Shown here in pieces: positions 1-8,278 of a DNA stretch of 64,000 nt. The notes beneath the pieces were generated by a model, which was not told the DNA's origin, searched no databases, and saw nothing but the letters and a program-made list of their open reading frames with translations. The DNA is from Clostridiales bacterium (lineage in GTDB: Bacteria; Bacillota; Clostridia; Christensenellales; Aristaeellaceae), in assembly GCA_015056205.1 (NCBI GenBank), contig SVGS01000004.1, positions 79,423 to 143,422 of the forward strand. Direction: 5' to 3'. The translations under genes and the position numbers were made by a program. The stretch's first letter is position 1; each line of letters starts with the position of its first letter.

Positions 1-330
1 CCGCACCGCGATGAATGCCAGGCCAAACTGCATAAGAGAACGGCAATTGTGATGGTCTCCCAGAACAAACGTGAACGGGCAAAGCTCCTGAAGGAAATGA
101 AGAGCGAAAGATACAAGCTCTATGGCAAGATCCGAAACGGAGTGGAAACTGTTCCGTCGATACTCAGCAACGTCTACCATGCAGACCGGGTACGGGCCAG
201 AGGAACCATACGGACAAGGTTCTTCACGGGCTGTAAGGTGGCGGCATTGAACTTCCGAAAGATCTTCACATTCAGGAAGGGCTTGGGTCGCTATGCCGAA
301 AACCCGCTTCTGGCTCTCCAAGGAGCATGA
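1..330 (+). CDS. DDE-type transposase, C-terminal part (cut by window edge)
   Basis: The frame is open from the first base and ends at a TGA at 328-330, so at least 109 residues of a longer protein are present; the start lies outside the window. The visible part is basic and ends with an aromatic/basic stretch (VAALNFRKIFTFRKG) of the kind I associate with C-termini of DDE transposases. A GC-rich hairpin follows directly (331-353). The gene sits at the edge of an AT-richer patch and its downstream DNA interrupts a copy of a local palindrome, which supports insertion-sequence identity. The IS family cannot be fixed from this fragment; the catalytic residues are not visible. Confidence 0.55.
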   Translation, partial: PHRDECQAKLHKRTAIVMVSQNKRERAKLLKEMKSERYKLYGKIRNGVETVPSILSNVYHADRVRARGTIRTRFFTGCKVAALNFRKIFTFRKGLGRYAENPLLALQGA

Positions 331-499
331 TTGAGAGGGGAAATCCCCCTCAATCCAAGGATGACGAGAGAATTGTACGTAATGTTTCCCGGATATTGAT
401 GTCTTTCGTTTCACTGCTTGTGAAATACTTATGTTTGTGTGAAGTTTTCAAGGTTCGTCAGTATCGGTTTACGCCGGAAAGGGTCTTATGACCCTGACA
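1..499 (+). mobile_element. Right end of an insertion sequence, inserted into a palindromic repeat
   Basis: The transposase fragment is followed by about 170 bp of non-coding DNA ending near 499. A small dyad, GGGTC-TTAT-GACCC (481-494), lies close to the end. Immediately after it, from CATAAAAAATCAT at 501, the sequence becomes identical to the loop and right arm of the intact palindrome at 2178-2226, while the left arm is missing. The simplest reading is that this element inserted between the left arm and the loop, placing the left arm beyond the window start. The exact end and any target duplication cannot be seen without the other end. Confidence 0.5.
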
Positions 500-500
500 T

Positions 501-531
501 CATAAAAAATCATAGTTAAGGAGGAATTATC
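501..531 (+). repeat. Palindromic repeat copy 1 (loop and right arm only)
   Basis: The loop CATAAAAAATCAT followed by the 18 bp arm AGTTAAGGAGGAATTATC matches base for base the right half of the intact copy at 2178-2226. The left arm is absent because DNA ending in an IS-like hairpin abuts the loop. The arm contains AAGGAGGA, a near-perfect Shine-Dalgarno sequence, but no convincing gene follows in this orientation. Confidence 0.85.
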
Positions 532-578
532 AATCGGATGCCGAAAAAAAGCAAATATGAAGCAGATGATGAATCGGA

Positions 579-1961
579 TCAGATTGGATCAATCAGAATG
601 AGATGCGGATCAGAGAGGGCAAGAATTTTGTCCGTAAATCCGCTTCTGCTGGCCAGAAGAAAGAAAATTTCCCGATTTTTGGAAGGGATAAACTGTGCTT
701 TCAGTTTCAGGTTTTCCAGTTCCTGCATCCCGGCTGCCTTTGACCGGTATTTGCATTCGCCAACCAGCAGATGATGATCATCGTATGCAACCAGATCGAC
801 TTCGGATTCCTGCCAGGAGTTATTCAAAAATACAGGACCCCACCATTTCCCAAGCGTGCGGGGCATAAAAGGAATCTTCTGATCCAGAGCATACTGAAAA
901 CAGTTTTCACGGATGATATCCTCATAGGTAATGCCCACAAATTCCTGGTAACGGTGATCCAGTATAATATCCATCGATTGTTCACGCAGAGAATTGATCA
1001 GGGACAGGTTGGGTTCGATAAACGTATAGTGAAAACGGAAAAGAGCGTCGGTAATCCGAAAACGCTGTTTTCTCTTTTCATTGGACAGAGGGTTGGCGAC
1101 CGACGCAATGAACTGAAGGCTTTCCAGCCGGTTCAGATAAGGAGACAGCCCTCTGCTGTCCAATCCACTTTGCGCAGAAATCTGCGGCATACTTCTGCTG
1201 TTTCCGCCGATGGCCCGGAGAATCTGTTCGTAGGTCGTGGGATCTCTCAGCTCCTGAAGCAGCATATTGGGAGCTTCCCGGATCAGGCGGCCGTCCGGAG
1301 AAAAAAACAAAGCGCTTGTGGCTTCTTTTACGGATGGGTAGCTTAAAAAGAACATGACATACTGGGCAATACCGCCCGTCATGGAGTACACTTTCATGGC
1401 GTCATCCGGATTCAGGAAAAGAGAACGCACCTGTACAAATGAAAAAGGCCGAACCTCCATGATTTCGTCAAACCGGCCGTAAAGCGGGGCTTCCAGACTG
1501 CCGATCTGAGTTTTCATAAAAGAGAGATTGGAACCGGAAAGAATGAATTTGACGGAGCCGGGGCCGTGGTCTATGATCCACTGGAATTCCACCGGAACAT
1601 TATCATTCTTTTTTGCCAGAAAAGGGAACTCATCAATGATGATACACAGCTTCTCAGGGAGAACCTGTCCAAGGAAAGTGATTGTATCTTTGAAAGAGGG
1701 CATGGACACGGGAAGGATAATGTTTGGAAACTGATTTCTGCAGACGGAAAGGAAATCCGTCAGGCAGGCATGATAATCGTAACTGCTGCACTGATAATAC
1801 AGGAACGCGGCTTTCTGCGGGTTCTTCTGAATGTATTCGGTGATCAGCCGGGTTTTTCCCGTGCGTCGCCTGCCGTAGACAGCCATGGCTTTTGAAGCCG
1901 GAGACAGAAGAAACCGATCCAGCTGACGGAATTCTGCTTCCCGGAAATAGAACAAGAACAT
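579..1961 (-). CDS. AAA-family ATPase with DUF234 / PD-(D/E)XK-like C-terminal domain
   Basis: A 460-residue protein of the archaeal-type ATPase/DUF234 group often found in mobile regions. The Walker A motif GRRRTGKT lies at about residues 31-38 and the Walker B/DE box (CIIIDEFPFL) at about 107-116, followed by a sensor-like ILSGSN. A winged-helix-like middle leads to a C-terminal segment with EVDLVAYDD and, a few residues later, VGECKYRS, which has the D...ExK spacing of a restriction-endonuclease fold. ATG at 1961 is chosen because GAGAGGAG precedes it; a GTG one codon upstream is the alternative. The gene stands alone, is less GC-rich than its neighbours and has its own TTGACA promoter, all consistent with acquisition by transfer. 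Substrate and partner are unknown; a role in defence or stability of mobile DNA is only a guess. Confidence 0.75.
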   Translation of the reverse strand: MFLFYFREAEFRQLDRFLLSPASKAMAVYGRRRTGKTRLITEYIQKNPQKAAFLYYQCSSYDYHACLTDFLSVCRNQFPNIILPVSMPSFKDTITFLGQVLPEKLCIIIDEFPFLAKKNDNVPVEFQWIIDHGPGSVKFILSGSNLSFMKTQIGSLEAPLYGRFDEIMEVRPFSFVQVRSLFLNPDDAMKVYSMTGGIAQYVMFFLSYPSVKEATSALFFSPDGRLIREAPNMLLQELRDPTTYEQILRAIGGNSRSMPQISAQSGLDSRGLSPYLNRLESLQFIASVANPLSNEKRKQRFRITDALFRFHYTFIEPNLSLINSLREQSMDIILDHRYQEFVGITYEDIIRENCFQYALDQKIPFMPRTLGKWWGPVFLNNSWQESEVDLVAYDDHHLLVGECKYRSKAAGMQELENLKLKAQFIPSKNREIFFLLASRSGFTDKILALSDPHLILIDPI

Positions 1962-1984
1962 CACTCCTCTCTTTGTCCGGAATC

Positions 1985-2013
1985 AGTATAAGAAGAAAAT
2001 CATAATTTGTCAA
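1985..2013 (-). promoter_or_regulatory. Sigma-A-type promoter of the DUF234 ATPase
   Basis: On the minus strand TTGACA (2013-2008) is separated by 17 bp from TATACT (1990-1985), close to the housekeeping consensus. The predicted start falls about 15-20 bp before the ATPase start codon at 1961. The -35 box abuts a perfect dyad. Confidence 0.7.
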
Positions 2014-2054
2014 ATCATAATTAGTCTAATTATGATTGGGAAAATCATAATTAG
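1998..2054. promoter_or_regulatory. AATCATAATTAG operator/iteron array at the ATPase promoter
   Basis: Four copies of a 10-12 bp word are visible: AATCATAATTtg (1998-2009), AATCATAATTAG (2013-2024), its exact inverse CTAATTATGATT (2026-2037) and AATCATAATTAG (2043-2054). The second and third form a perfect 12 bp inverted repeat with a one-base centre touching the -35 box, and the first lies in the promoter spacer. This is the layout of a site for a dimeric regulator. The regulator is not identified. Confidence 0.6.
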
Positions 2055-2177
2055 ATAAAACAATGGTTGTGCGGTTCACCATTCACTCTTTTTAATTGCC
2101 AGGTACAAAGAAAGCAAAGTGATCCGGCAAAAACTATCGCCAGAGCGATAGAAAAACCATAATTTGGTAAAAATGCT

Positions 2178-2226
2178 GATAATTCCTCCTTAACTCATAA
2201 AAAATCATAGTTAAGGAGGAATTATC
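2178..2226. repeat. Palindromic repeat copy 2 (intact, 49 bp)
   Basis: GATAATTCCTCCTTAACT and its exact reverse complement flank the 13-base loop CATAAAAAATCAT. Both arms therefore carry AAGGAGG outward. It lies downstream of the phosphodiesterase gene and upstream of the ATPase. The stem is perfect over 18 bp and would fold strongly as RNA or cruciform DNA. Copies 1 and 3 are at 501-531 and 3912-3962. Confidence 0.9.
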
Positions 2227-2348
2227 CACCTCCCTGATCTTTTTGCCGGCAATATCCGCAAATTTGATGATGTCCGCTTCATGAAGCGGATAGTATATAT
2301 TTTGTGCGGACGGTTACATATTGCCCGTGAGTCAGTAATGGAGAAATG

Positions 2349-3943
2349 TTATTTCTCCGGTTCATAAGGCGCGGGCTTGCCGAAGTAATAGCCCTGCAGC
2401 CGGGAGCAGCCGATTTCCCGAAGGAAGGCGGCGTGCTCCTCTTTTTCCACGCCCTCGCAGATCGTGTCCAATTTCAGCCGGGAGGCCATCCGCATCAGCT
2501 CCGTCAGGATAATCTTTCCGTTTTCCCCCTCGTCCAGCTTTCGCATGAAGCTCATATCAAACTTGATCAGGTCAAACTCAATGCTCTGCAGCACGTCCAG
2601 GGCGGAATAGCCGCTGCCGAAGTCGTCCATCCAGACGGCGAAGCCGTTGTCCCGGAAGCGCTTCACCTGGGCGTTCATGTATTCAAAGCTGCTGCCGATA
2701 ATGCTTTCCGTGATTTCCACCGAGATCATGTCATGGCTGACGCCCGCCGCGTCCACTCGCCGGCGGATTTCCTCCACGATGTCGCGGCCTTCAAAATCCG
2801 ACCGGGACAGGTTGATGGACTGGGGCACCACCGGAAGGCCCGCCTCCTGCCGGGAGCGGATCTTGGCCAGAGCTTCCTCCAGCACGAACAGGTCCAGCTT
2901 GTAGATCAGGCCGGTCTCCTCCAGGAAGGGAATGAAGTCCGCCGGGGACAGGAAGCCCTCCGTCGGATCGATCCACCGGGCCAGCGCCTCCTCGTCGCAG
3001 AGGGTGCCGTCCTTTGCCCGGACGATGGGCTGGTAGTAAACGCGGATCCATTTTTCCCGGATCGCCCGGTCGATATTGGCCGCGATATACTGCTGCTTCC
3101 GGAAGGCGTCGTGCATCTCCGTGCAGTAGAAGCGGTAGGCGGACACATCCGTCTGGCGGATGCTGTCGCAGGCCATCTTGGCCCGGTCGAAGGCCGCGCT
3201 GACGGACTCGTTTTCAGCGGCGGAATACACGCCGATCCGCACCGGCAGAGAGTTGCCGCCGTTCAGCCCGGCCACCTCGTCCTCCAGGGCGCAGAGGCGG
3301 TTTTCCAGGTTGTCCTCCGGGTCGTCCTCCGCGGTGCAGGCCGCAAAGCGGTCCGCGAAAATATGGCAGCTGTTCTCCTTACCGAAATGCTTCTCCAGCG
3401 TTCCGGCGAAGGCCTTCAGCAGGTGATCCCCCTCCGTGAAGCCGTAGCGGTGATTGAAGAACTTCATGCCGTTCAGGTCCATATACAGCAGCACCGGCTT
3501 CTTCCCTTCCCCGAGGATCTCTGACATGCGCGCGTCGCACAGCTTGAAGAACCAGGTCAGGCTGGGCAGACCCGTCAGCTCGTCATAATGGCCGGCGTTC
3601 AGGATGCTTTCCTCATGCAGCGCCCAGTTCAGCGCCTGGGTGATCAGGGTGCCGTTTTCCCGGCCGTCCTCGATATAGGAGCCCTCGTCCATGTACCACA
3701 CGTGGGCGATCCGCTCCCCCCCGATTCTGTATGCAGATGGATGCCCCGGGCGTGAACCACCCGCCAGCCGGCTTCCAGCCCGGCCCGGGTCCGGTAGACC
3801 ACGTCCAGCTCCTCCTGCCCTCCCGAGAAGCGCAGCACCGCGCCGGAATACCGTTCCAGGTCGTTCTGTTTCGTTTTGTGTTTTGCGGACCGGATGGGAC
3901 TTGTCCGTGTCCGATATTTCCTCCTTAACTCGAAAAAAATCAT
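2349..3943 (-). pseudogene. Degenerate-GGDEF/EAL c-di-GMP phosphodiesterase, frameshifted in a 7-G tract
   Basis: The EAL domain is complete: EALARW, INLS, SVEITES, DDFGSGYSAL, IKFDMSF, EGVEKEEH and QGYYFGKP are all present, so the phosphodiesterase site appears intact. The preceding GGDEF domain begins at HYDELTGLPS but has FADRFAA where the GGDEF motif should be, so it is probably not a cyclase. Upstream, a PAS-like segment (ending RGIHLHTE) lies in another frame and joins IGGERIAHVWYMDEG only if a run of seven G (3722-3716, minus strand) had eight. The 5' end also reads straight into palindrome copy 3, so the original N-terminus seems lost. Either the gene is broken, the tract is phase-variable, or the base is an assembly error. 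Translation could still begin inside at MDEGSY (near 3692), but no good ribosome site precedes it. Confidence 0.75.
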
Positions 3944-3962
3944 CGTTAAGGAGGAAATATCG
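3912..3962. repeat. Palindromic repeat copy 3 (51 bp)
   Basis: CGATATTTCCTCCTTAAC and its exact reverse complement flank a 15-base A-rich loop. It differs from copy 2 by compensating changes in both arms (AATT to ATTT on one side, AAAT on the other), so the stem has been preserved while the bases changed. It sits between the divergent phosphodiesterase remnant and the promoter of the leucine-rich-repeat gene. Confidence 0.85.
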
Positions 3963-3969
3963 TTTCCCG

Positions 3970-3998
3970 TTGACAGAGGATGACGGTTTGCATACCAT
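3970..3998 (+). promoter_or_regulatory. Promoter of the BspA-like protein gene
   Basis: TTGACA (3970-3975), a 17 bp spacer and TACCAT (3993-3998) lie just downstream of palindrome copy 3. A start near 4005 would give a leader of about 120 nt before the ATG at 4129. Confidence 0.45.
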
Positions 3999-4128
3999 AA
4001 TGGATGAGATGAATTCTATGGGATCAGGGGCCGGGCGGAACGGGAAAGATCCGCGGCCGGCGGAAAATATTCCGGATTTCAGCCGGAGAAGGGAGCTGAG
4101 GGCTGATTTGTTCAGCCGGATTGTGACG

Positions 4129-7100
4129 ATGATGAAAAAGAATGGAAAGGTTCGTCTGCGGCAAATCCTGGGGCTGTTTTCAGCGGTCCTCATCCTGTGC
4201 GGAGCCTGGGCAGCCCCGGCAGCCGCTGTGGGAGAAACAGCGGAGCAGGCGGGGAATCCGGCTGTTTCCGGGGAACCGCCGGATCAGACAGGGAATCCGG
4301 CTGCTTCGGAGGATGAATCCATTCCGCTGGCGGACGGGATCCGGCGCAGCGGGGATTATTTGTTCCGGGTTCTGGAAGACGGCACGGCGGAGATCACAGA
4401 GTATCTTTCCGATGAGGGAATTACGCGGATTCCCTCTGCTCTGGCCGGAATTCCGGTGAGCGCCATCGGGGACAGGGCGTTTTCCAATCAGGGGGATATC
4501 AAGTATTATACGGACGAGTATCCGGATTATCACCGGGCCGGGATTCAGCGGATTCAGCTTCCTGAGGGACTGGTCCGGATCGGCGCTTATGCCTTTGAGG
4601 ACTGCTTCAATCTGCGGTCGGTTACCCTGCCTTCCACCCTGCGGGTGATCGGGGAGGGGGCCTTCGCGGATTGCCGCCTGCTGATGGACACGGCGCTGCC
4701 GGATCAGCTGGAGGAGCTTGGCGCCTACGCCTTTCGGGGCTGCCATGCCCTGACCGGTATGAATCTGCCGGCTTCGCTGAAAAAGATCGGAGCCAATCCT
4801 TTCGCGGGCTGTTCGCATTTCCGGCGGCTGGATCCGGCGGCGGGGCATCCCTTCCTGCGGTATGAAGGCGGTATGCTTTATGATTCCGAAACACAGACCC
4901 TGATTGCCTGTACGACGGAAGCGTGGAAAAGCCCGGTGACTCTGCCGGCTTCGGTCCGGATCATCGGGGAAGCGGCTTTCGCGGCGGCGCCGGTGGAAAC
5001 CCTTGTGATTCCGGATTCGGTGACAGCGGTGGGCAGCTATGCTTTCGCGGATTCCGCGCTGCAAAAGCTGTTGCTTCCGGCCTCACTGGAAACGATGGGG
5101 GCCAATCCGGTCCGGAACTGCCTGCTTCTGTCCGAGCCGGAAATCCGTTCCGAACGGTTTGCCGTGCGGGACGGGGCGCTGATCGACGAGACGGAGCATC
5201 GGCTGATCGCCTGCCTGCCGCCCCCTCTGCCCGATGATTTTCAGAGGGAATACGCTGCACAGTATCAGCCGGCGGAGCCGCCTGCCGACGGCGCCCGGCG
5301 GGATCTCAGCCTGAGCAGTCTGCGAGATGAACTGTACGCCTGGCACGATGTCTGGAATGTTTATTCCGATGAGGGGGGATTCTCCTATACGGTACCGGAC
5401 GGAATCCGGACGATCGGGGCTTCCGCCTTCTGGGGCCTTCCGGTGGTGACGGCCGAAATGCCCGATTCCGTGAATGCGATCGGCTCAAATGCTTTCTCCC
5501 ACTGCCGGTTGCTGGAAAGCTGCCGGATTCCGGAAGGGCTGAAGCGGATGGAAAACGGTCTGTTTGATGGCTGTGAAAATCTGACGGAGATCCGTTTTCC
5601 GGAGGGGCTGCAGACGATCGGGGCTTATGCCTTTTATGAATCCGGGATCACGCAGGCGATCCTTCCGGATACGGTGACCTCTATCGGCGCCTATGCTTTC
5701 GCCCGCTGCGGGAATCTGAAGGATATTCGTTTCAGTGAGGCCCTGACGGAGATTCCGCGGGGGGCCCTGGCCGAATGCGGCGCGGACCGGCTGGAGCTGC
5801 CGGCGGGTATTACGAGGATCGGGATTCAGGCTTTTGCCGGCATGCAGTATCTGGACCAGAGCGAAATCGATCTGCCGGACGGTCTGACCGTGATTTCGGA
5901 TTTCGCGTTTTTTAACACGCCGTTCTATGCCATTTCCATTCCTTCGGGCGTCACCTGTATCGGGGATCAGGCCTTCCGGATTGACGGCTACAGTTCTCCG
6001 CAGATGATTTCTTTTTCCTTTCCTGAAAACCTGCGCTGTCTCGGAAACAAAGCCTTCATGGGGCAGGGGCTGATGGAGGAAATCACGCTGCCCGGCGGAC
6101 TGGAATGGATGGGGGAGTCGGTTTTCTGTGACTGCGGTTCCCTCATGAAAGCGGTGCTTTCCGAGGGAATCACCGCCCTGCCGGATCAGACGTTCATCCG
6201 GAGCGGCCTGAAGGAGATCCGGCTGCCGGAAACACTGCAGCGGATCGGAAGCCTTGCGCTCAGCGAGACGCCCCTCCCTTCGGTGGAGCTGCCGGCGCAG
6301 GCGCTGGAGATCACCGGTAATCCCTTCCGGAGCTGCCGGTCCCTGTCCCGCGTGGTCCTTGCGGAGAATCATCCGAATCTGGTGATCCGGGATCATCTGC
6401 TGATCGACGAATCCCGCCGTCAGGTGATAGCCTTTCTGAATGAGGATCAGGAACCTTCCTGCGTGATTCCGGAAGGCATTCAGGTCATCGGCGCTTATGC
6501 CCTGGAGGATCCTTTGCAGGAGGTGAAGCTCCCGGAAAGCCTCCGGGAGATCCGGGAGTATGCTTTCAGCGGCTGTGAGCTGGAAAGCGTCACGCTGCCC
6601 GAAGGACTGGAACGGATCGGGGACTCGGCCTTTGTCTTTAATCCGCTGACGGAAATCCGGCTTCCGGAAGGACTGAAGGAGATCGGGGAAGAAGCTTTCG
6701 GCTCGACCTGTCTCTCCGATGTGGCGATTCCGTCCTCTGTTGAGCGGATCGGAACCGGCGCTTTCGATACCGGGACGCTGAAACAGGTAACCTTCCGGCC
6801 GGGCGGGGCGGAGCCGGAAGGGAATCCTCTGGCGGATACCCTGTATCAGCCCTATCGGGGCGGGACGATTCCGCGGATTCTGATTCCGGAAGGCCACCCC
6901 ACGCTGACGGTTTCGGACGGAAATCTGTACAACGTCCGGGATCACAGGCTGCTGGCGCAGCTGACGGACGCGCCGGTCCGGGAGGATACGGAGGCAGTGG
7001 CGCGGGGTGCGCTCAAACCGGAGCTGCCTCAGCAGTTTCCCGCGGGGATCCGGGATCTTCCGCTGACTGATGAGAATTTCTGCTATATGAATATGGTTGA

Positions 7101-7194
7101 TGAGTGCCGGGTTGTGCCGGGATCCGCCTGCGAAGCGTTTCTGGAAGCCGGCATCGGCTGGCCTTCTGTTTCCTCGTCCTTCTCTTCCTACTGA
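4129..7194 (+). CDS. Secreted BspA-type leucine-rich-repeat protein
   Basis: A 1021-residue exported protein. The N-terminus is a signal peptide: a basic start (MMKKNGKVRLRQ), a hydrophobic core, and a likely cut after AAPAAA near residue 33. A short Pro/Gly-rich linker with two NPA(V/A)SE-type repeats follows. The rest is a long array of about 23-residue LRR_5 (Treponema/BspA) repeats built on patterns such as LPEGLxxIGxxAFxxC and IPxSVxxIG, running to near the C-terminus. No LPXTG, lipobox or membrane anchor is visible, so it is probably secreted or held non-covalently. The reading frame extends upstream to 3691, but the signal peptide and promoter favour 4129 or 4132. BspA repeats are known in adhesins of oral and gut bacteria; a binding role here is inferred. 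Confidence 0.85.
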   Translation: MMKKNGKVRLRQILGLFSAVLILCGAWAAPAAAVGETAEQAGNPAVSGEPPDQTGNPAASEDESIPLADGIRRSGDYLFRVLEDGTAEITEYLSDEGITRIPSALAGIPVSAIGDRAFSNQGDIKYYTDEYPDYHRAGIQRIQLPEGLVRIGAYAFEDCFNLRSVTLPSTLRVIGEGAFADCRLLMDTALPDQLEELGAYAFRGCHALTGMNLPASLKKIGANPFAGCSHFRRLDPAAGHPFLRYEGGMLYDSETQTLIACTTEAWKSPVTLPASVRIIGEAAFAAAPVETLVIPDSVTAVGSYAFADSALQKLLLPASLETMGANPVRNCLLLSEPEIRSERFAVRDGALIDETEHRLIACLPPPLPDDFQREYAAQYQPAEPPADGARRDLSLSSLRDELYAWHDVWNVYSDEGGFSYTVPDGIRTIGASAFWGLPVVTAEMPDSVNAIGSNAFSHCRLLESCRIPEGLKRMENGLFDGCENLTEIRFPEGLQTIGAYAFYESGITQAILPDTVTSIGAYAFARCGNLKDIRFSEALTEIPRGALAECGADRLELPAGITRIGIQAFAGMQYLDQSEIDLPDGLTVISDFAFFNTPFYAISIPSGVTCIGDQAFRIDGYSSPQMISFSFPENLRCLGNKAFMGQGLMEEITLPGGLEWMGESVFCDCGSLMKAVLSEGITALPDQTFIRSGLKEIRLPETLQRIGSLALSETPLPSVELPAQALEITGNPFRSCRSLSRVVLAENHPNLVIRDHLLIDESRRQVIAFLNEDQEPSCVIPEGIQVIGAYALEDPLQEVKLPESLREIREYAFSGCELESVTLPEGLERIGDSAFVFNPLTEIRLPEGLKEIGEEAFGSTCLSDVAIPSSVERIGTGAFDTGTLKQVTFRPGGAEPEGNPLADTLYQPYRGGTIPRILIPEGHPTLTVSDGNLYNVRDHRLLAQLTDAPVREDTEAVARGALKPELPQQFPAGIRDLPLTDENFCYMNMVDECRVVPGSACEAFLEAGIGWPSVSSSFSSY

Positions 7195-7345
7195 ACGTTT
7201 TCTGTTGAACACGTTTTCCGCTGAACGATTTTTCTTCAGACTTACATGCTTTCATTTGGCTGAGCGGAAGATTCCGGCGGATCAGGCGGGGCATTGTATG
7301 GAAAAAGACAACAAAGCAACGCTGCGCGCGGGGGGCGCGGAAATC

Positions 7346-8245
7346 ATGAAACGGATCCTTGCCCTGGCAGGCTGCCTGCTTTTCCTCGCGGCGGGAAAGG
7401 CGGAACCGGTTTCCTTCGGAGCGGTCACCGTGGATTCGGCCTGCCTCCGCCTGGATCTGGGCAGGGAAGGGATTGAGGACTGGGACGCCTTTTATGCTTT
7501 CCTCGGCCGGCTGCCGGCGGTCCGGCGGGTGGATCTTTACGCGACAAAAGTATCCGGAAGCGAAGCGGAGCGGCTGACGGCCCGCTTTCCGGAGATTGAT
7601 TTCGGAATGACCCTCTGCTTTGCGGACCATGAGATTCGTACGGATGCGACGGCGTTCTCCACGCTCCATACGTCTCATTCCGCGCGGCACCGGGATGAAG
7701 ATTTCTCCGTTCTCCGCTTCTGCCCTTCCCTGAGGGCGCTGGATCTGGGCCATAACCGGCTGACCCGCCTGGATTTTCTGGAAGAACTGCCGGAGCTGAG
7801 GGTGCTGATCCTTTCCATGAATGACCTGGAGGACATCACCCCGGTCGGTACGTTAAAGCATCTGGAATACCTGGAGCTGTTCAATAACCGGATCCGCGAT
7901 CTTTCCTGTCTGGCCGGGCTGGAGTACCTGACGGATCTGAATCTGTCCGGAAACCGGATCGGGACGCTGAAACCGCTCGCGGATCTGTCCGGCCTGAAGC
8001 GGCTGGGGATCCGGAACAGCATGATCGGACAGCCCCCGGATCAGTTCCGGAAGGAAACCGCATGGCTGCGGCAGTGCCTGCCGGAGTGTGAGATTGACGC
8101 GGTTTCCCCGTCTCTTCAGGGAACCTGGCGGAATCATCCGCATGCCGAAATCATCCGGAGAATCTTTCAGACCGGGCGGTATGAACCCTTTGAGGATTCC
8201 CCCGCCGGCAACCGGCCGGATCCGGAACCTGACGGAAGCCATTAA
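7346..8245 (+). CDS. Small secreted leucine-rich-repeat protein (internalin-like repeats)
   Basis: A 299-residue protein with a signal peptide (MKRILALAGCLLFLAAGKAEP). About residues 100-230 contain four to five 22-residue LRR units of the internalin type (LRALDLGHNRLTRLDFLEELP, LEYLELFNNRI, LTDLNLSGNRI). The C-terminal 60 residues are polar and lack repeats or an anchor. The start at 7346 is chosen for the signal peptide; upstream in-frame methionines (for example 7298) would bury it. It lies 151 bp after the BspA-like gene with the same orientation and a shared terminator at 8244-8277, so the two may be co-transcribed. It differs in repeat class from its neighbour, so it is not a simple duplication. 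Function is inferred to be ligand binding at the cell surface. Confidence 0.8.
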   Translation: MKRILALAGCLLFLAAGKAEPVSFGAVTVDSACLRLDLGREGIEDWDAFYAFLGRLPAVRRVDLYATKVSGSEAERLTARFPEIDFGMTLCFADHEIRTDATAFSTLHTSHSARHRDEDFSVLRFCPSLRALDLGHNRLTRLDFLEELPELRVLILSMNDLEDITPVGTLKHLEYLELFNNRIRDLSCLAGLEYLTDLNLSGNRIGTLKPLADLSGLKRLGIRNSMIGQPPDQFRKETAWLRQCLPECEIDAVSPSLQGTWRNHPHAEIIRRIFQTGRYEPFEDSPAGNRPDPEPDGSH

Positions 8246-8277
8246 AAAAGGGAACGTCTCCATCGTTCCCTTTTTTT
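8244..8277. terminator. Bidirectional intrinsic terminator between the LRR gene and lon
   Basis: AAAGGGAACG and CGTTCCCTTT form a stem with loop TCTCCAT, with an A run on the left and a T run on the right, so it can terminate both converging transcripts. Confidence 0.85.
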
Positions 8278-8278
8278 A

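Larger units (their letters stand above)
1965..2348. other. 384 bp AT-rich intergenic region
   Basis: No gene longer than about 30 codons is credible here. The stretch holds the ATPase promoter (1985-2013), an array of AATCATAATTAG repeats (1998-2054), the intact 49 bp palindrome (2178-2226) and a separate perfect 18 bp palindrome, TCCGCTTCATGAAGCGGA, at 2273-2290. The last could be the 3' hairpin of the phosphodiesterase gene that ends at 2349, but it lacks a clear U tract on that strand. Confidence 0.7.

Noticed and set aside
538..774. Short frame after palindrome copy 1, with AAGGAGG upstream
   Set aside because: The ribosome site belongs to the repeat; most of the frame overlaps the well-supported ATPase gene and the product is unlike any family I know.
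2281..2367. 29-codon frame overlapping the 3' end of the phosphodiesterase
   Set aside because: No ribosome site, and it begins inside an 18 bp palindrome.
3691..4128. N-terminal extension of the BspA-like protein
   Set aside because: It would cross the palindrome and promoter, has no ribosome site and would bury the signal peptide.
8231..8245. LRR protein ending in DGSH, like the RAYT-derived ends
   Set aside because: The DNA around it does not match the repeat; the shared four residues are chance.
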